In this document: piece by piece, positions 25,115 to 34,475 of the stretch
Numbering within the stretch: the first letter of the stretch is position 1
Layout of the letters: every line of letters begins with the position of its first letter
From: Escherichia hormaechei_A
GTDB lineage: Bacteria; Pseudomonadota; Gammaproteobacteria; Enterobacterales; Enterobacteriaceae
Assembly: GCA_042434945.1 (NCBI GenBank)
Contig: CP170191.1
Coordinates: forward strand, 806,001-870,000
Direction of reading: 5' to 3'
DNA length: 64,000 nt
The notes under the pieces: generated by a model
The model's database searches: none
Told to the model about the DNA's origin: nothing
Seen by the model: the letters and a program-made list of their open reading frames with translations, nothing else
Made by a program: the position numbers and the translations under genes

Positions 25115-27916
25115 ATGCAGAACAGCGCTTTGAAAGCCTGGTTGGACTCTTCTTACCTCTCTGGCGCAAACCAGAGCTGGATAGAACAGCTCTATGAAGA
25201 CTTCTTAACCGATCCTGACTCGGTTGACGCTAACTGGCGTTCGACGTTCCAGCAGTTACCTGGTACGGGAGTCAAACCGGATCAATTCCACTCTCAAACG
25301 CGTGAATATTTCCGCCGCCTGGCGAAAGACGCTTCACGTTACTCTTCAACGATCTCCGACCCTGACACCAATGTGAAGCAGGTTAAAGTCCTGCAGCTCA
25401 TTAACGCATACCGCTTCCGTGGTCACCAGCATGCGAATCTCGATCCGCTGGGACTGTGGCAGCAAGATAAAGTGGCCGATCTGGATCCGTCTTTCCACGA
25501 TCTGACCGAAGCAGACTTCCAGGAGACCTTCAACGTCGGTTCATTTGCCAGCGGCAAAGAAACCATGAAACTCGGCGAGCTGCTGGAAGCCCTCAAGCAA
25601 ACCTACTGCGGCCCGATTGGTGCCGAGTATATGCACATTACCAGCACCGAAGAAAAACGCTGGATCCAACAGCGTATCGAGTCTGGTCGCGCGACTTTCA
25701 ATAGCGAAGAGAAAAAACGCTTCTTAAGCGAACTGACCGCCGCTGAAGGTCTTGAACGTTACCTCGGCGCAAAATTCCCTGGCGCAAAACGCTTCTCGCT
25801 GGAAGGCGGTGACGCGTTAATCCCGATGCTTAAAGAGATGATCCGCCACGCTGGCAACAGCGGCACCCGCGAAGTGGTTCTCGGGATGGCGCACCGTGGT
25901 CGTCTGAACGTGCTGGTGAACGTGCTGGGTAAAAAACCGCAAGACTTGTTCGACGAGTTCGCCGGTAAACATAAAGAACACCTCGGCACGGGTGACGTGA
26001 AATACCACATGGGCTTCTCGTCTGACTTCCAGACCGATGGCGGCCTGGTGCACCTGGCGCTGGCGTTTAACCCGTCTCACCTTGAGATTGTAAGCCCGGT
26101 AGTTATCGGTTCTGTTCGTGCCCGTCTGGACAGACTTGATGAGCCGAGCAGCAACAAAGTGCTGCCAATCACCATCCACGGTGACGCCGCAGTGACCGGG
26201 CAGGGCGTGGTTCAGGAAACCCTGAACATGTCGAAAGCGCGTGGTTATGAAGTTGGCGGTACGGTACGTATCGTTATCAACAACCAGGTTGGTTTCACCA
26301 CCTCTAATCCGCTGGATGCCCGTTCTACGCCGTACTGTACTGATATCGGTAAGATGGTTCAGGCCCCGATTTTCCACGTTAACGCGGACGATCCGGAAGC
26401 CGTTGCCTTTGTGACCCGTCTGGCGCTCGATTTCCGTAACACCTTTAAACGTGATGTCTTCATCGACCTGGTGTGCTACCGCCGTCACGGCCACAACGAA
26501 GCCGACGAGCCGAGCGCAACCCAGCCGCTGATGTATCAGAAAATCAAAAAACATCCGACACCGCGCAAAATCTACGCTGACAAGCTGGAGCAGGAAAAAG
26601 TGGCGACGCTGGAAGATGCCACCGAGATGGTTAACCTGTACCGCGATGCGCTGGATGCTGGCGATTGCGTAGTGGCAGAGTGGCGTCCGATGAACATGCA
26701 CTCTTTCACCTGGTCGCCGTACCTCAACCACGAATGGGACGAAGAGTACCCGAACAAAGTTGAGATGAAGCGCCTGCAGGAGCTGGCGAAACGCATCAGC
26801 ACGGTGCCGGAAGCAGTTGAAATGCAGTCTCGCGTTGCCAAGATTTATGGCGATCGCCAGGCGATGGCTGCCGGTGAGAAACTGTTCGACTGGGGCGGTG
26901 CGGAAAACCTCGCTTACGCCACGCTGGTTGATGAAGGCATTCCGGTTCGCCTGTCGGGTGAAGACTCCGGTCGCGGTACCTTCTTCCACCGCCACGCGGT
27001 GATCCACAACCAGTCTAACGGTTCCACTTACACGCCGCTGCAACATATCCATAACGGGCAGGGCGCGTTCCGTGTCTGGGACTCCGTACTGTCTGAAGAA
27101 GCAGTGCTGGCGTTTGAATATGGTTATGCCACCGCAGAACCACGCACTCTGACCATCTGGGAAGCGCAGTTCGGTGACTTCGCCAACGGTGCGCAGGTGG
27201 TTATCGACCAGTTCATCTCCTCTGGCGAACAGAAATGGGGCCGGATGTGTGGTCTGGTGATGTTGCTGCCGCACGGTTACGAAGGGCAGGGGCCGGAGCA
27301 CTCCTCCGCGCGTCTGGAACGTTATCTGCAACTTTGTGCTGAGCAAAACATGCAGGTTTGCGTACCGTCTACCCCGGCACAGGTTTACCACATGCTGCGT
27401 CGTCAGGCGCTGCGCGGGATGCGTCGTCCGCTGGTCGTGATGTCGCCGAAATCCCTGCTGCGTCATCCGCTGGCGGTTTCCAGCCTCGAAGAACTGGCGA
27501 ACGGCACCTTCCTGCCAGCCATCGGTGAAATCGACGAGCTTGATCCGAAGGGCGTGAAGCGCGTAGTGATGTGTTCTGGTAAGGTTTATTACGACCTGCT
27601 GGAACAGCGTCGTAAGAACAATCAACACGATGTCGCCATTGTGCGTATCGAGCAACTCTACCCGTTCCCGCATAAAGCGATGCAGGAAGTGTTGCAGCAG
27701 TTTGCTCACGTCAAGGATTTTGTCTGGTGCCAGGAAGAGCCGCTCAACCAGGGCGCATGGTACTGCAGCCAGCATCATTTCCGTGAAGTGATTCCGTTTG
27801 GGGCTTCTCTGCGTTATGCAGGCCGCCCGGCCTCCGCCTCTCCGGCGGTAGGGTATATGTCCGTTCACCAGAAACAGCAACAAGATCTGGTTAATGACGC
27901 GCTGAACGTCGAATAA
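25115..27916 (+). CDS. sucA: 2-oxoglutarate dehydrogenase E1 component
   Basis: A 933-residue ThDP-dependent enzyme decarboxylating 2-oxoglutarate and passing the succinyl group to SucB lipoyl. The N-terminus (SALKAWLDSSYLSGANQ) binds the E2 core. The ThDP region shows GMAHRGRLNVLVN near 259 and GDAAVTGQGVVQE near 350. A transketolase-like pyrimidine domain (GEDSGRGTFFHRHAV near 610) and a C-terminal domain follow. Full length; matches K-12. Confidence 0.97.
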   Translation: MQNSALKAWLDSSYLSGANQSWIEQLYEDFLTDPDSVDANWRSTFQQLPGTGVKPDQFHSQTREYFRRLAKDASRYSSTISDPDTNVKQVKVLQLINAYRFRGHQHANLDPLGLWQQDKVADLDPSFHDLTEADFQETFNVGSFASGKETMKLGELLEALKQTYCGPIGAEYMHITSTEEKRWIQQRIESGRATFNSEEKKRFLSELTAAEGLERYLGAKFPGAKRFSLEGGDALIPMLKEMIRHAGNSGTREVVLGMAHRGRLNVLVNVLGKKPQDLFDEFAGKHKEHLGTGDVKYHMGFSSDFQTDGGLVHLALAFNPSHLEIVSPVVIGSVRARLDRLDEPSSNKVLPITIHGDAAVTGQGVVQETLNMSKARGYEVGGTVRIVINNQVGFTTSNPLDARSTPYCTDIGKMVQAPIFHVNADDPEAVAFVTRLALDFRNTFKRDVFIDLVCYRRHGHNEADEPSATQPLMYQKIKKHPTPRKIYADKLEQEKVATLEDATEMVNLYRDALDAGDCVVAEWRPMNMHSFTWSPYLNHEWDEEYPNKVEMKRLQELAKRISTVPEAVEMQSRVAKIYGDRQAMAAGEKLFDWGGAENLAYATLVDEGIPVRLSGEDSGRGTFFHRHAVIHNQSNGSTYTPLQHIHNGQGAFRVWDSVLSEEAVLAFEYGYATAEPRTLTIWEAQFGDFANGAQVVIDQFISSGEQKWGRMCGLVMLLPHGYEGQGPEHSSARLERYLQLCAEQNMQVCVPSTPAQVYHMLRRQALRGMRRPLVVMSPKSLLRHPLAVSSLEELANGTFLPAIGEIDELDPKGVKRVVMCSGKVYYDLLEQRRKNNQHDVAIVRIEQLYPFPHKAMQEVLQQFAHVKDFVWCQEEPLNQGAWYCSQHHFREVIPFGASLRYAGRPASASPAVGYMSVHQKQQQDLVNDALNVE

Positions 27917-27930
27917 ATAAAGGATACACA

Positions 27931-29148
27931 ATGAGTAGCGTAGATATTCTGGTCCCTGACCTGCCTGAATCCGTAGCCGATGCCACCGTCGCAACCTGGC
28001 ATAAAAAACCCGGCGACGCAGTCGTACGTGATGAAGTGCTGGTAGAAATCGAAACTGACAAAGTGGTACTGGAAGTACCGGCATCAGCAGACGGCATTCT
28101 GGATGCGGTTCTGGAAGATGAAGGTACAACGGTAACGTCTCGTCAGATCCTTGGTCGCCTGCGTGAAGGCAACAGCGCCGGTAAAGAAACCAGCGCCAAA
28201 TCTGAAGAGAAAGCGTCCACTCCGGCGCAACGCCAGCAGGCGTCTCTGGAAGAGCAAAACAACGATGCGTTAAGCCCGGCGATCCGTCGCCTGCTGGCTG
28301 AACACAATCTCGACGCCAGCGCCATTAAAGGCACCGGTGTGGGTGGTCGTCTGACTCGTGAAGATGTGGAAAAACATCTGGCGAAAGCCCCGGCGAAAGA
28401 GTCTGCTCCGGCAGCGGCTGCTCCGGCGGCGCAACCGGCTCTGGCTGCACGTAGTGAAAAACGTGTCCCGATGACTCGCCTGCGTAAGCGTGTGGCAGAG
28501 CGTCTGCTGGAAGCGAAAAACTCCACCGCCATGCTGACCACGTTCAACGAAGTCAACATGAAGCCGATTATGGATCTGCGTAAGCAGTACGGTGAAGCGT
28601 TTGAAAAACGCCACGGCATCCGTCTGGGCTTTATGTCCTTCTACGTGAAAGCGGTGGTTGAAGCCCTGAAACGTTACCCGGAAGTGAACGCTTCTATCGA
28701 CGGCGATGACGTGGTTTACCACAACTATTTCGACGTCAGCATGGCGGTTTCTACGCCGCGCGGCCTGGTGACGCCGGTTCTGCGTGATGTCGATACCCTC
28801 GGCATGGCAGACATCGAGAAGAAAATCAAAGAGCTGGCAGTCAAAGGCCGTGACGGCAAGCTGACCGTTGAAGATCTGACCGGTGGTAACTTCACCATCA
28901 CCAACGGTGGTGTGTTCGGTTCCCTGATGTCTACGCCGATCATCAACCCGCCGCAGAGCGCAATTCTGGGTATGCACGCTATCAAAGATCGTCCGATGGC
29001 GGTGAATGGTCAGGTTGAGATCCTGCCGATGATGTACCTGGCGCTGTCCTACGATCACCGTCTGATCGATGGTCGCGAATCCGTGGGCTTCCTGGTAACG
29101 ATCAAAGAGTTGCTGGAAGATCCGACGCGTCTGCTGCTGGACGTGTAG
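27931..29148 (+). CDS. sucB: Dihydrolipoyl succinyltransferase E2 component
   Basis: A 405-residue E2 of 2-oxoglutarate dehydrogenase. One lipoyl domain (lysine near 44 in EIETDKVVLEVPA), an Ala/Pro-rich linker, an E3/E1-binding domain (SPAIRRLLAEHNLDAS...GGRLTREDV), a second linker and the catalytic domain with SYDHRLIDGRES near 373-384. It starts 14 bp after sucA with Shine-Dalgarno AAAGGA. Matches K-12. Confidence 0.97.
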   Translation: MSSVDILVPDLPESVADATVATWHKKPGDAVVRDEVLVEIETDKVVLEVPASADGILDAVLEDEGTTVTSRQILGRLREGNSAGKETSAKSEEKASTPAQRQQASLEEQNNDALSPAIRRLLAEHNLDASAIKGTGVGGRLTREDVEKHLAKAPAKESAPAAAAPAAQPALAARSEKRVPMTRLRKRVAERLLEAKNSTAMLTTFNEVNMKPIMDLRKQYGEAFEKRHGIRLGFMSFYVKAVVEALKRYPEVNASIDGDDVVYHNYFDVSMAVSTPRGLVTPVLRDVDTLGMADIEKKIKELAVKGRDGKLTVEDLTGGNFTITNGGVFGSLMSTPIINPPQSAILGMHAIKDRPMAVNGQVEILPMMYLALSYDHRLIDGRESVGFLVTIKELLEDPTRLLLDV

Positions 29149-29170
29149 TAGTTTAAGTTTCACCTGCACT

Positions 29171-29430
29171 GTAGACCGGATAAGGCATTATCGCCTTCTC
29201 CGGCAATTGAAGCCTGATGCGACGCTGACGCGTCTTATCAGGCCTACGGGACCACCAATGTAGGTCGGATAAGGCGCTAGCGCCGCATCCGACAAGCGAT
29301 GCCTGATGTGACGGTTAACGTGTCTTATCAGGCCTACGGGGACCACCAATGTAGGTCGGATAAGGCGCAAGCGCCGCATCCGACAAGCGATGCCTGATGT
29401 GACGTTTAACGTGTCTTATCAGGCCTACGG
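29171..29430. repeat. BIME cluster of six E. coli-type REPs between sucB and sucC
   Basis: Three consecutive ~80-bp pairs of inverted REPs (29171-29249, 29260-29339, 29351-29430). The second and third are near-identical, joined by GGACCACCAATGTAGGTCGG. Such intra-operon BIMEs can reduce read-through and stabilise upstream mRNA, consistent with different dosage of the dehydrogenase and the synthetase. They fill nearly all of the 365-bp gap. Confidence 0.9.
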
Positions 29431-29513
29431 GTGACCGACAATGCCCGGAAGCGATACGAAATATTCGGTCTACGGTTTAAAAGATAACGATTACTGAAGG
29501 ATGGACAGAACAC

Positions 29514-30680
29514 ATGAACTTACATGAATATCAGGCAAAACAACTTTTTGCCCGCTATGGCTTACCAGCACCGGTGGGTTATGCCTGTACTACTCCGCGC
29601 GAAGCAGAAGAAGCCGCTTCAAAAATCGGTGCCGGTCCGTGGGTAGTGAAATGTCAGGTTCACGCTGGTGGCCGCGGTAAAGCGGGCGGTGTGAAAGTTG
29701 TAAACAGCAAAGAAGACATCCGTGCTTTTGCAGAAAACTGGCTGGGCAAGCGTCTGGTAACGTATCAAACAGATGCCAATGGCCAACCGGTTAACCAGAT
29801 TCTGGTTGAAGCAGCGACCGATATCGCTAAAGAGCTGTATCTCGGTGCCGTTGTTGACCGTAGTTCCCGTCGTGTGGTCTTTATGGCCTCCACCGAAGGC
29901 GGCGTGGAAATCGAAAAAGTGGCGGAAGAAACTCCGCACCTGATCCATAAAGTTGCGCTTGATCCGCTGACTGGCCCGATGCCGTATCAGGGACGCGAGC
30001 TGGCGTTCAAACTGGGTCTGGAAGGTAAACTGGTTCAGCAGTTCACCAAAATCTTCATGGGCCTGGCGACCATTTTCCTGGAGCGCGACCTGGCGTTGAT
30101 CGAAATCAACCCGCTGGTCATCACCAAACAGGGCGATCTGATTTGCCTCGACGGCAAACTGGGCGCTGACGGCAACGCACTGTTCCGCCAGCCTGATCTG
30201 CGCGAAATGCGTGACCAGTCGCAGGAAGATCCGCGTGAAGCACAGGCTGCACAGTGGGAACTGAACTACGTTGCGCTGGACGGTAACATCGGTTGTATGG
30301 TTAACGGCGCAGGTCTGGCGATGGGTACGATGGACATCGTTAAACTGCACGGCGGCGAACCGGCTAACTTCCTTGACGTTGGCGGCGGCGCAACCAAAGA
30401 ACGTGTAACCGAAGCGTTCAAAATCATCCTCTCTGACGACAAAGTGAAAGCCGTTCTGGTTAACATCTTCGGCGGTATCGTTCGTTGCGACCTGATCGCT
30501 GACGGTATCATCGGCGCGGTAGCAGAAGTGGGTGTTAACGTACCGGTCGTGGTACGTCTGGAAGGTAACAACGCCGAACTCGGCGCGAAGAAACTGGCTG
30601 ACAGCGGCCTGAATATTATTGCAGCAAAAGGTCTGACGGATGCAGCTCAGCAGGTTGTTGCCGCAGTGGAGGGGAAATAA
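29514..30680 (+). CDS. sucC: Succinyl-CoA synthetase beta subunit
   Basis: A 388-residue ADP/GDP-forming ligase subunit. The ATP-grasp domain begins [18 protein letters not shown], with nucleotide-binding [16 protein letters not shown] near 46. The C-terminal flavodoxin-like domain shows [16 protein letters not shown] near 320. It interconverts succinyl-CoA and succinate with substrate-level phosphorylation. The stop overlaps the sucD ATG (TAATG). Matches K-12. Confidence 0.97.
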
Positions 30681-31549
30681 TGTCCATTTTAATCGATAAA
30701 AACACCAAGGTTATCTGCCAGGGCTTTACCGGTAGCCAGGGGACTTTCCACTCAGAACAGGCCATTGCATACGGCACTAAAATGGTTGGCGGCGTAACCC
30801 CAGGTAAAGGCGGCACCACCCACCTCGGCCTGCCGGTGTTCAACACCGTGCGTGAAGCCGTTGCTGCCACTGGCGCTACCGCTTCTGTTATCTACGTACC
30901 AGCACCGTTCTGCAAAGACTCCATTCTGGAAGCCATCGACGCAGGCATCAAACTGATTATCACCATCACTGAAGGCATCCCGACGCTGGATATGCTGACC
31001 GTGAAAGTGAAGCTGGATGAAGCAGGCGTTCGTATGATCGGCCCGAACTGCCCAGGCGTTATCACTCCGGGTGAATGCAAAATCGGTATCCAGCCTGGTC
31101 ACATTCACAAACCGGGTAAAGTGGGTATCGTTTCCCGTTCCGGTACACTGACCTATGAAGCGGTTAAACAGACCACGGATTACGGTTTCGGTCAGTCGAC
31201 CTGTGTCGGTATCGGCGGTGACCCGATCCCGGGCTCTAACTTTATCGACATTCTCGAAATGTTCGAAAAAGATCCGCAGACCGAAGCGATCGTGATGATC
31301 GGTGAGATCGGCGGTAGCGCTGAAGAAGAAGCAGCTGCGTACATCAAAGAGCACGTTACCAAGCCAGTTGTGGGTTACATCGCTGGTGTGACTGCGCCGA
31401 AAGGCAAACGTATGGGCCACGCGGGTGCCATCATTGCCGGTGGGAAAGGGACTGCGGATGAGAAATTCGCTGCTCTGGAAGCCGCAGGCGTGAAAACCGT
31501 TCGCAGCCTGGCGGATATCGGTGAAGCACTGAAATCTGTTCTGAAATAA
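30680..31549 (+). CDS. sucD: Succinyl-CoA synthetase alpha subunit
   Basis: A 289-residue partner of SucC with an N-terminal CoA-binding Rossmann fold (QGFTGSQGTFHSEQAI) and a C-terminal domain with the phosphohistidine loop (KRMGHAGAII, His near 247). It overlaps sucC. Its 3' UTR gives the SdhX sRNA and the operon terminator. Matches K-12. Confidence 0.97.
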   Translation: MSILIDKNTKVICQGFTGSQGTFHSEQAIAYGTKMVGGVTPGKGGTTHLGLPVFNTVREAVAATGATASVIYVPAPFCKDSILEAIDAGIKLIITITEGIPTLDMLTVKVKLDEAGVRMIGPNCPGVITPGECKIGIQPGHIHKPGKVGIVSRSGTLTYEAVKQTTDYGFGQSTCVGIGGDPIPGSNFIDILEMFEKDPQTEAIVMIGEIGGSAEEEAAAYIKEHVTKPVVGYIAGVTAPKGKRMGHAGAIIAGGKGTADEKFAALEAAGVKTVRSLADIGEALKSVLK

Positions 31550-31650
31550 ATATCTGTAATAAGAAATAGCCCTCGGCCGCTTCCCTCTACAGGAATGGCG
31601 AAGGGCTGTCGGTTTCGACATGGTTGGCCATCGTATGATGGCCTTTTTTG
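31550..31650 (+). ncRNA. sdhX: SdhX (RybD) sRNA in the 3' UTR of the sdh-suc operon
   Basis: The ~100 bases between the sucD stop and the terminator correspond to the E. coli 3'-UTR-derived Hfq-binding sRNA SdhX. It is released by processing of the sdhCDAB-sucABCD mRNA and represses targets such as ackA. The segment carries the inner hairpin region around GCCCTCGGCC/GGGCTGTCGG and ends with GGCCATCgtatGATGGCC plus a U run. The 5' end is assumed from the processed form. Confidence 0.75.
31625..31650 (+). terminator. Terminator of the sdh-suc operon
   Basis: GGCCATCgtatGATGGCC stem followed by TTTTTT. It overlaps the frameshift-extended 3' end of the convergent mngR remnant. Confidence 0.9.
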
Positions 31651-31653
31651 TGC

Positions 31654-32378
31654 TTATCGCGATGATTTCGCTGCGCTATCAGGGTAAATTTATAGTCATC
31701 GGTATTAAAAGCGTTGCGGCTATATTCAAACACCCGACCATCAACTAAATATCCACGCGATACTTTTTCAAGAATCGGCTTTGTCTGGCTGATATTAAGC
31801 AGACGGCTCATCTCTTCGGTTGGCATCAGAGGAATGATTTCCTGTTTCGCTACGATCGATAACCATTTTCTTCACTTCTTCGATAAAGTGATATTTCGAA
31901 TTTTCCATGACCTGCCAGGTGAGATCCGGGAACAACGCAAGCGGCATCCAGGTTTCTTCCAGCGCCATTGGCTTTTGCTTGCGATAGCGGCACGCGCTTC
32001 ACATGCCACACACGATCCTGCGGGGTGATTTGTAGCTGTTGCTGAAGAAAATCGTCAGCCGGAATCACTTCGAATATCAGAACTTCACTGTGTGTATCGA
32101 CGTGACGGTCCCGACAGTTTTTCATCAAAACTGGTTAACTGAAAAATATCGTAATTGACCCGCTCTTCTTTGACGTAAGTCCCGCTGCCCTGAATGCTTT
32201 CGAGGATCTGCTGCTCGACTAGCTGGCGCAAAGCCTGACGCACCGTAACCCGGCTGACGCCAAACTCTGTTTGTAGCGCTGATTCAGTGGGTAACGCATC
32301 GCCAGGTTTAAGCTCGCCACGCGCAATTTGTTCACGAATGCGATCGGCAATCTGCCGGTATAAGGGCTTGTGTCCCAT
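31654..32378 (-). pseudogene. mngR: mngR, GntR/UTRA repressor, broken by four 1-bp indels
   Basis: The intact gene encodes a 240-residue GntR-type repressor of the mannosylglycerate operon. The N-terminal winged helix (MGHKPLYRQIADRIREQI...VSRVTVRQALRQL) is readable to ~residue 90. The UTRA effector domain is then split over three frames. By recalled K-12 sequence: one extra G near 32111, one extra C near 31995 (RVPLSQ instead of RVRYRK), one extra A near 31848, and one missing A near 31668 that removes the native stop. Net +2 bp fits the 725-bp span versus 723 expected. Apart from indels it reads like K-12, so inactivation is very recent or the indels are artefacts. Confidence 0.88.
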
Positions 32379-32486
32379 TTTTAGTATCTCATTAATACGA
32401 ATTTAACCATTATGCCCGATAAATTCATCCTGTAAATAATACAAATACAATACAAATAATTTCAATCAAGTGAAATTGATCACATA
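32379..32486. promoter_or_regulatory. mngR-mngA divergent promoter region with CRP and repeat sites
   Basis: AATACAAATACAATACAAAT (32437-32456 region) contains a direct ATACAAAT repeat plausible as MngR operators. AGTGAaattgaTCACA at 32469-32484 is a near-perfect CRP site. Both partners of this control region are broken here. Confidence 0.55.
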
Positions 32487-34458
32487 ATGGTATTGTTTTA
32501 TCGGGCACACTGGCGCGACTATAAAAACGATCAAGTGAGGATCATGATGAATCTGACGACTCTGACCCACCGCGATGCGTTGTGTCTGAATGCGCGCTTT
32601 ACCAGCCGTGAAGAGGCCATCCACGCGTTGACTCAACGTCTTGCTGCTCTGGGGAAAATTTCCAGTACTGAGCAATTTCTGGAAGAAGTGTATCGCCGTG
32701 AAAGCCTTGGCCCGACCGCCTTAGGTGAAGGGTTGGCTGTGCCGCATGGCAAAACTGCTGCGGTAAAAGAAGCGGCGTTTGCGGTCGCCACACTCAGCGA
32801 GCCGCTTCAGTGGGAAGGCGTTGATGGCCCGGAAGCAGTTGATTTAGTGTGCTGCTGGCGATTCCCCCCAATGAAGCGGGTACTACGCATATGCAACTGC
32901 TGACAGCGCTGACCACGCGCCTTGCGGATGATGAGATTCGGGCGCGTATACAGTCGGCGACGACGCCTGATGAGTTGCTCTCGGCGCTGGATGACAAGGG
33001 AGGCACGCAACCTTCTGCCTCTTCAACGCGCCAACTATCGTCTGCGTAACGGCCTGTCCGGCGGGTATTGCTCACACCTATATGGCTGCGGAATATCTGG
33101 AAAAAGCCGGACGCAAACTCGGCGTAAATGTTTACGTTGAAAAACAAGGCGCTAACGGCATTGAAGGGCGTTTAACGGCGGATCAACTCAATAGTGCAAC
33201 CGCCTGTATTTTTGCGGCTGAAGTCGCCATCAAGGAGAGTGAGCGTTTTAATGGCATTCCCGCGCTTTCAGTGCCTGTTGCCGAGCCGATTCGCCATGCA
33301 GAAGCGTTGATCCAACAAGCGCTTACCCTCAAGCGTAGCGATGAGACGCGTACCGTACAGCAAGATACGCAACCGGTGAAAAGTGTCAAAACGGAGCTGA
33401 AACAGGCACTGTTGAGCGGAATCTCTTTTGCCGTACCGTTGATTGTCGCGGGGGGCACGGTGCTGGCGGTCGCGGTATTACTGTCGCAAATCTTCGGGCT
33501 ACAAGATCTGTTTAATGAAGAAAACTCCTGGCTGTGGATGTACCGCAAGCTGGGCGGCGGGCTGCTCGGAATTTTGATGGTACCGGTGCTCGCGGCCTAT
33601 ACCGCCTATTCTCTGGCAGATAAACCGGCGTTAGCGCCAGGCTTTGCGGCTGGACTTGCCGCCAACATGATCGGCTCCGGGTTTCTCGGCGCGGTCGTTG
33701 GCGGATTGATAGCCGGTTACTTGATGCGCTGGGTGAAAAATCACTTGCGTCTTAGCAGTAAATTCAATGGATTCCTGACTTTTTATCTCTACCCGGTGCT
33801 CGGTACGTTGGGAGCGGGCAGTCTGATGCTGTTTGTGGTGGGGGAACCTGTCGCCTGGATCAATAACTCGCTTACCGCCTGGCTGAACGGTCTGTCAGGA
33901 AGTAACGCGCTGTTGCTGGGTGCCATTCTCGGTTTTATGTGTTCCTTTGACCTTGGAGGGCCAGTGAATAAAGCCGCTTATGCATTCTGCCTGGGCGCAA
34001 TGGCGAACGGCGTTTACGGCCCGTATGCCATTTTCGCCTCCGTCAAAATGGTTTCGGCATTTACCGTAACCGCTTCCACGATGCTCGCACCGCGCCTGTT
34101 TAAAGAGTTTGAAATTGAGACCGGGAAATCCACCTGGCTGTTAGGGCTGGCAGGTATTACCGAAGGGGCGATCCCGATGGCGATTGAAGATCCGCTGCGG
34201 GTTATTGGTTCGTTTGTGCTGGGCTCTATGGTAACGGGCGCTATTGTCGGTGCGATGAATATCGGCCTTTCGACACCCGGTGCCGGCATTTTCTCGCTCT
34301 TTTTACTTCATGATAATGGCGCGGGCGGTGTTATGGCGGCAATTGGCTGGTTTGGCGCGGCATTGGTGGGGGCTGCAATCTCGACTGCAATTCTCCTGAT
34401 GTGGCGGCGTCACGCGGTTAAGCATGGCAACTATCTGACTGATGGCGTAATGCCATAA
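32487..34458 (+). pseudogene. mngA: mngA, 2-O-mannosylglycerate PTS permease, two frameshifts
   Basis: The intact protein is a 658-residue fructose-type PTS EIIABC that imports and phosphorylates 2-O-alpha-mannosyl-D-glycerate. The EIIA domain is readable to 'DGPEAVDLV' near 32848. There a G is missing (GTGTG for GTGGTG), then a second frame runs to 'GGTQPSAS' near 33018 where four bases are missing (TCTTCAAC for TCTTTCTCCAAC). EIIB (CPAGIAHTYMAAEYLEKAG) and the complete membrane EIIC are intact in a third frame to the native stop. The span of 1972 bp equals 1977 minus 5. EIIC might still be translated internally, but a functional EIIABC is not expected. Confidence 0.88.
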
Positions 34459-34475
34459 ACAAAAAGGAAACGACG

